Source of the DNA: JAAZFZ01 sp035647435
Lineage (GTDB): Bacteria; Bacillota; Clostridia; Oscillospirales; Acutalibacteraceae
Direction: 5' to 3'
DNA: 9,193 nt
Assembly (NCBI GenBank): GCA_035647435.1
Contig: DASRNM010000040.1
Location: 1 to 9,193 of the forward strand
Below the pieces are notes generated by a model. It searched no databases and was not told the DNA's origin. It saw nothing but the letters and a program-made list of their open reading frames with translations. Position numbers and translations under genes: made by a program. Below, one piece after another: positions 7,308 to 9,193 of the stretch (positions within the stretch are counted from its first letter, which is position 1; every line of letters begins with the position of its first letter).

Positions 7308-8447
7308 ATGGGCAAAAAAATTATATCTGCGCTGATTGTTTTTTGCATAGTTTTGGCTGTGTTCGGTTGTTCAAAGAACGGGCAGCATATTGAGAAAATT
7401 GACTTTAAGGTCGGTTTTATAATGGGTTCGGAGAGTTATTGCCCCGAGGAGAATGCCTTAGTTAATCAAATAACTGAGCTCTACGGTAGCGAAAAAATAG
7501 TTTCGGCTGTTTATTCTGACGATTATGCAGGCAACCCTTCCCTTATTGAAACGGTTGCAAATCAAGTCATACAGGACGAAAAAATCAAGGTAATAATCTT
7601 TGACAGAGCGGTTTTAGGCACTGCTACAGCAATAGAAAAAGTTAAAGAAGAGCGAGATGATATTTATATTGTTTGTATTGGTACCGATGAGGATATAAAT
7701 GTGATTTCAGATCTTGCTGACCTTGTAATAAATGTTGACGAGGTTGCATTGGGTAAATCTGCAGTTGAGCAGGCAAAAGAAATGGGCGCCGAAGTTTTTG
7801 TTCATTACACATATAATCGCCATATTGGATACCCGAATGTTGCAAGGAGAATGGAAGCAATCGAGCAAAAGTGTAAGGACGTTGATATTGAATTTGTGCT
7901 TGCGTCATCTGTTGACCCTTTAAGTTCAAACGGTATTAGTGGCGCAAATCAATATATAATAGAAGATGCCGTGAGAAAGCAAAAGGAATATACAGGCAAA
8001 AAAATAGCATATTTTTCAACAGAGTCCGTTGTTCAGAGAGCCTTGATTGAAACATCAATAAAGCACAATACAATTTTGCCAGTTCAAGTTTATCCGTCGC
8101 CTTTTGTTGGGTTCCCCGATGTTTTGGAGATGGATTTGAATAGCAAACAATTTGATACACCAACGTTGCTTGAGGCGATTAAAGAGAAGGTAGTTGAAAA
8201 AGGCAATGAAGGCAATATGGCAACATGGAGCGTTTCCGCTCCGAAGTTAATGCTCAACGCAGCTTTTGCATATGCTTTAGAGCATGTCAATAACAGTTGG
8301 GATGCCATTGATAAAGATAAAATAATTGATGTTTTCAACAAGAAATCGGGTGAAAACAACATTGTAGATGTTGCGCAGTTTACAAATGATGACGGAAAGA
8401 TTTTAGAAAATGTATTTGTCGTATCAGATAATGAATATAACTTTTAG
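7308..8447 (+). CDS. DUF3798-family substrate-binding-like lipoprotein
   Basis: This is a 379-residue protein from ATG with TGGAGGG at 7294-7300. Residues 1-20 are a lipoprotein signal: KK, a hydrophobic stretch, then VFG-C with C21 as the lipidated cysteine. F at -2 is unusual but acceptable. Residues ~33-345 match the DUF3798 family as I know it from clostridia. The signatures are VGFIMGS (35-41), AVLGTATAIEKVKE (101-114), ADLVINVDEVALGK (137-150), FVHYTYNRH (164-172), SGANQYIIED (211-220), YPSPFVGFP (262-270) and MATWSV (304-309). The layout resembles type 1 periplasmic-binding proteins of the ribose or BMP kind, so it may bind a small solute at the outer face of the membrane. The ligand is unknown and no permease or ATPase gene is in view. 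It has its own promoter and is followed 16 bases later by a histidine phosphatase gene, probably on one transcript. The family call is good; the binding role is inference. Confidence 0.85.
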   Translation: MGKKIISALIVFCIVLAVFGCSKNGQHIEKIDFKVGFIMGSESYCPEENALVNQITELYGSEKIVSAVYSDDYAGNPSLIETVANQVIQDEKIKVIIFDRAVLGTATAIEKVKEERDDIYIVCIGTDEDINVISDLADLVINVDEVALGKSAVEQAKEMGAEVFVHYTYNRHIGYPNVARRMEAIEQKCKDVDIEFVLASSVDPLSSNGISGANQYIIEDAVRKQKEYTGKKIAYFSTESVVQRALIETSIKHNTILPVQVYPSPFVGFPDVLEMDLNSKQFDTPTLLEAIKEKVVEKGNEGNMATWSVSAPKLMLNAAFAYALEHVNNSWDAIDKDKIIDVFNKKSGENNIVDVAQFTNDDGKILENVFVVSDNEYNF

Positions 8448-8452
8448 ATGAT

Positions 8453-8460
8453 AGGGTGAT
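8453..8460 (+). promoter_or_regulatory. Ribosome binding site supporting a TTG start
   Basis: AGGGTGAT pairs with the 3' end of 16S rRNA in the GGTGAT register. Three bases then separate it from the TTG at 8464, equivalent to the usual spacing from AGGAGG. An in-frame TAG at 8452-8454 excludes any earlier start. Confidence 0.75.
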
Positions 8461-8463
8461 TTT

Positions 8464-9174
8464 TTGGGCAGAGACATTTTGGAATTAATAATAACACGCC
8501 ATGGTGAAACATGGGGCAATCTCCCCGAGGAGGATAGAATAAAAAATGGCAGGCAGTCTGATAGAGAGTCAATGCTTACCGAAAAGGGCATAAAGCAAGC
8601 TGAGCTTTTGGGTGAGAGGTTAGAAATTGGCGAATTTGACTGCATTTTTGCAAGCCCTCTTATAAGAACGATAGGGACAGCATACGAGGTTTTGAAAAGA
8701 CAGAAAAATCAAAACTTAAAAATTGAAATCTTACCTGACCTTTTTGAAGTCGGAACAAAGCCGGGATATATGGGGTATACCGCAGGCGAAATTATAAAAA
8801 TGTACCCTAAAGTGAGGGTGTTGCCTTGCACAGAGGAACCGACTCCTGCAGGTGGAAAGCTTGCGCTCGGTGAAGAAAATGATGAAATAATATTTGAAAG
8901 AGCAAAACGATGCATTAAATACTTTCGAAAGCGTTTTAAAAACGGTGAAAGTGTGCTTGTTGTCGCACATGGTACCTTTAACAATTATCTTATTAAGGCG
9001 GCACTTGGGATTGAAAACAACAATCAATTTTATTTTAGTCAGGAAAATACTGCTTTGTCAAAAGTAAGGTACTTAAAAACAAAGAAAGATAGCGATTGTG
9101 AGTCAAAGTTAGCATATTTAAATGATACTACTCATTTATTTAAAATGGATTATGAAAGCGCTTTTCATCTTTAA
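8464..9174 (+). CDS. Histidine phosphatase family protein (phosphoglycerate-mutase-like)
   Basis: This is a 236-residue cytoplasmic enzyme of the branch 1 histidine phosphatase superfamily. It starts at TTG; no ATG is available at the proper place. The catalytic RHGET motif is at residues 12-16, with H13 as the phosphorylated histidine. R68 in SPLIRT (64-69) supplies a phosphate-binding arginine, E95 in LFEVG is a plausible acid, and H169 in VVAHG is the second histidine. The NDTTHL segment at 220-225 is common near the end of this family. All key catalytic residues are present, so it should be active. The substrate cannot be told from sequence: members act on sugar phosphates, nucleotides, cobalamin precursors or phosphoproteins. 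The length is typical. It sits 16 bases after the DUF3798 lipoprotein stop codon, so the two are probably co-transcribed, which hints at dephosphorylation of an imported solute. Confidence 0.9.
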   Translation: MGRDILELIITRHGETWGNLPEEDRIKNGRQSDRESMLTEKGIKQAELLGERLEIGEFDCIFASPLIRTIGTAYEVLKRQKNQNLKIEILPDLFEVGTKPGYMGYTAGEIIKMYPKVRVLPCTEEPTPAGGKLALGEENDEIIFERAKRCIKYFRKRFKNGESVLVVAHGTFNNYLIKAALGIENNNQFYFSQENTALSKVRYLKTKKDSDCESKLAYLNDTTHLFKMDYESAFHL

Positions 9175-9193
9175 TAAAAATAAATTATAGGGT
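9175..9193 (+). other. Right-edge tail, possible ribosome binding site of a further gene
   Basis: There is no terminator in the 19 bases after the phosphatase stop. The final seven bases, ATAGGGT (9187-9193), are identical to the start of the ribosome binding site of the phosphatase gene (8451-8457). This suggests a further co-directional gene may begin just past the window. Confidence 0.3.

Overview
The window looks like chromosomal DNA of an anaerobic, low-GC Clostridia bacterium, probably a gut-type Ruminococcaceae/Oscillospiraceae or related lineage. This rests on AT-rich DNA, strong GGAGG ribosome binding sites, consensus sigma-A promoters, short T-tailed terminators, a secreted protein ending in a type I dockerin, and a DUF3798-type lipoprotein. 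The genus is inference. All five genes are on the + strand and there is no sign of a mobile element, CRISPR array, tRNA or rRNA.

Layout: (i) 1-313 is non-coding, with a terminator at 121-150 closing a gene that lies mostly or wholly to the left. (ii) A full-consensus promoter (TTGACA-N17-TATAAT, 314-342) drives a monocistronic gene (454-3672) for a 1072-residue exported protein of unknown function. It has a helical body, two FIVAR-like helical modules and a C-terminal dockerin, and is closed by a strong terminator at 3695-3728. (iii) An extended -10 promoter overlapped by two inverted repeats precedes a two-gene operon. The first gene (3819-5984) encodes a putative alpha/alpha-toroid protein with a short Reg_prop (beta-propeller blade) segment at its N-terminus. 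The second (6022-7161) encodes a sialidase-superfamily (Asp-box) beta-propeller enzyme. Neither has a signal peptide. (iv) A second good promoter (7234-7262) precedes a DUF3798 substrate-binding-like lipoprotein (7308-8447) and, 16 bases later, a histidine phosphatase (8464-9174) that starts at TTG.

How the parts may fit: the middle operon reads as an intracellular carbohydrate-processing pair whose substrate would have to be imported. The lipoprotein is a candidate solute receptor and the dockerin protein a surface-displayed partner. Linking the three transcription units to one pathway is inference from proximity only. No transporter permease, ATPase, cohesin or regulator gene is inside the window. 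The least described items are the toroid/Reg_prop protein, the non-canonical sialidase-like protein, and the large dockerin protein.
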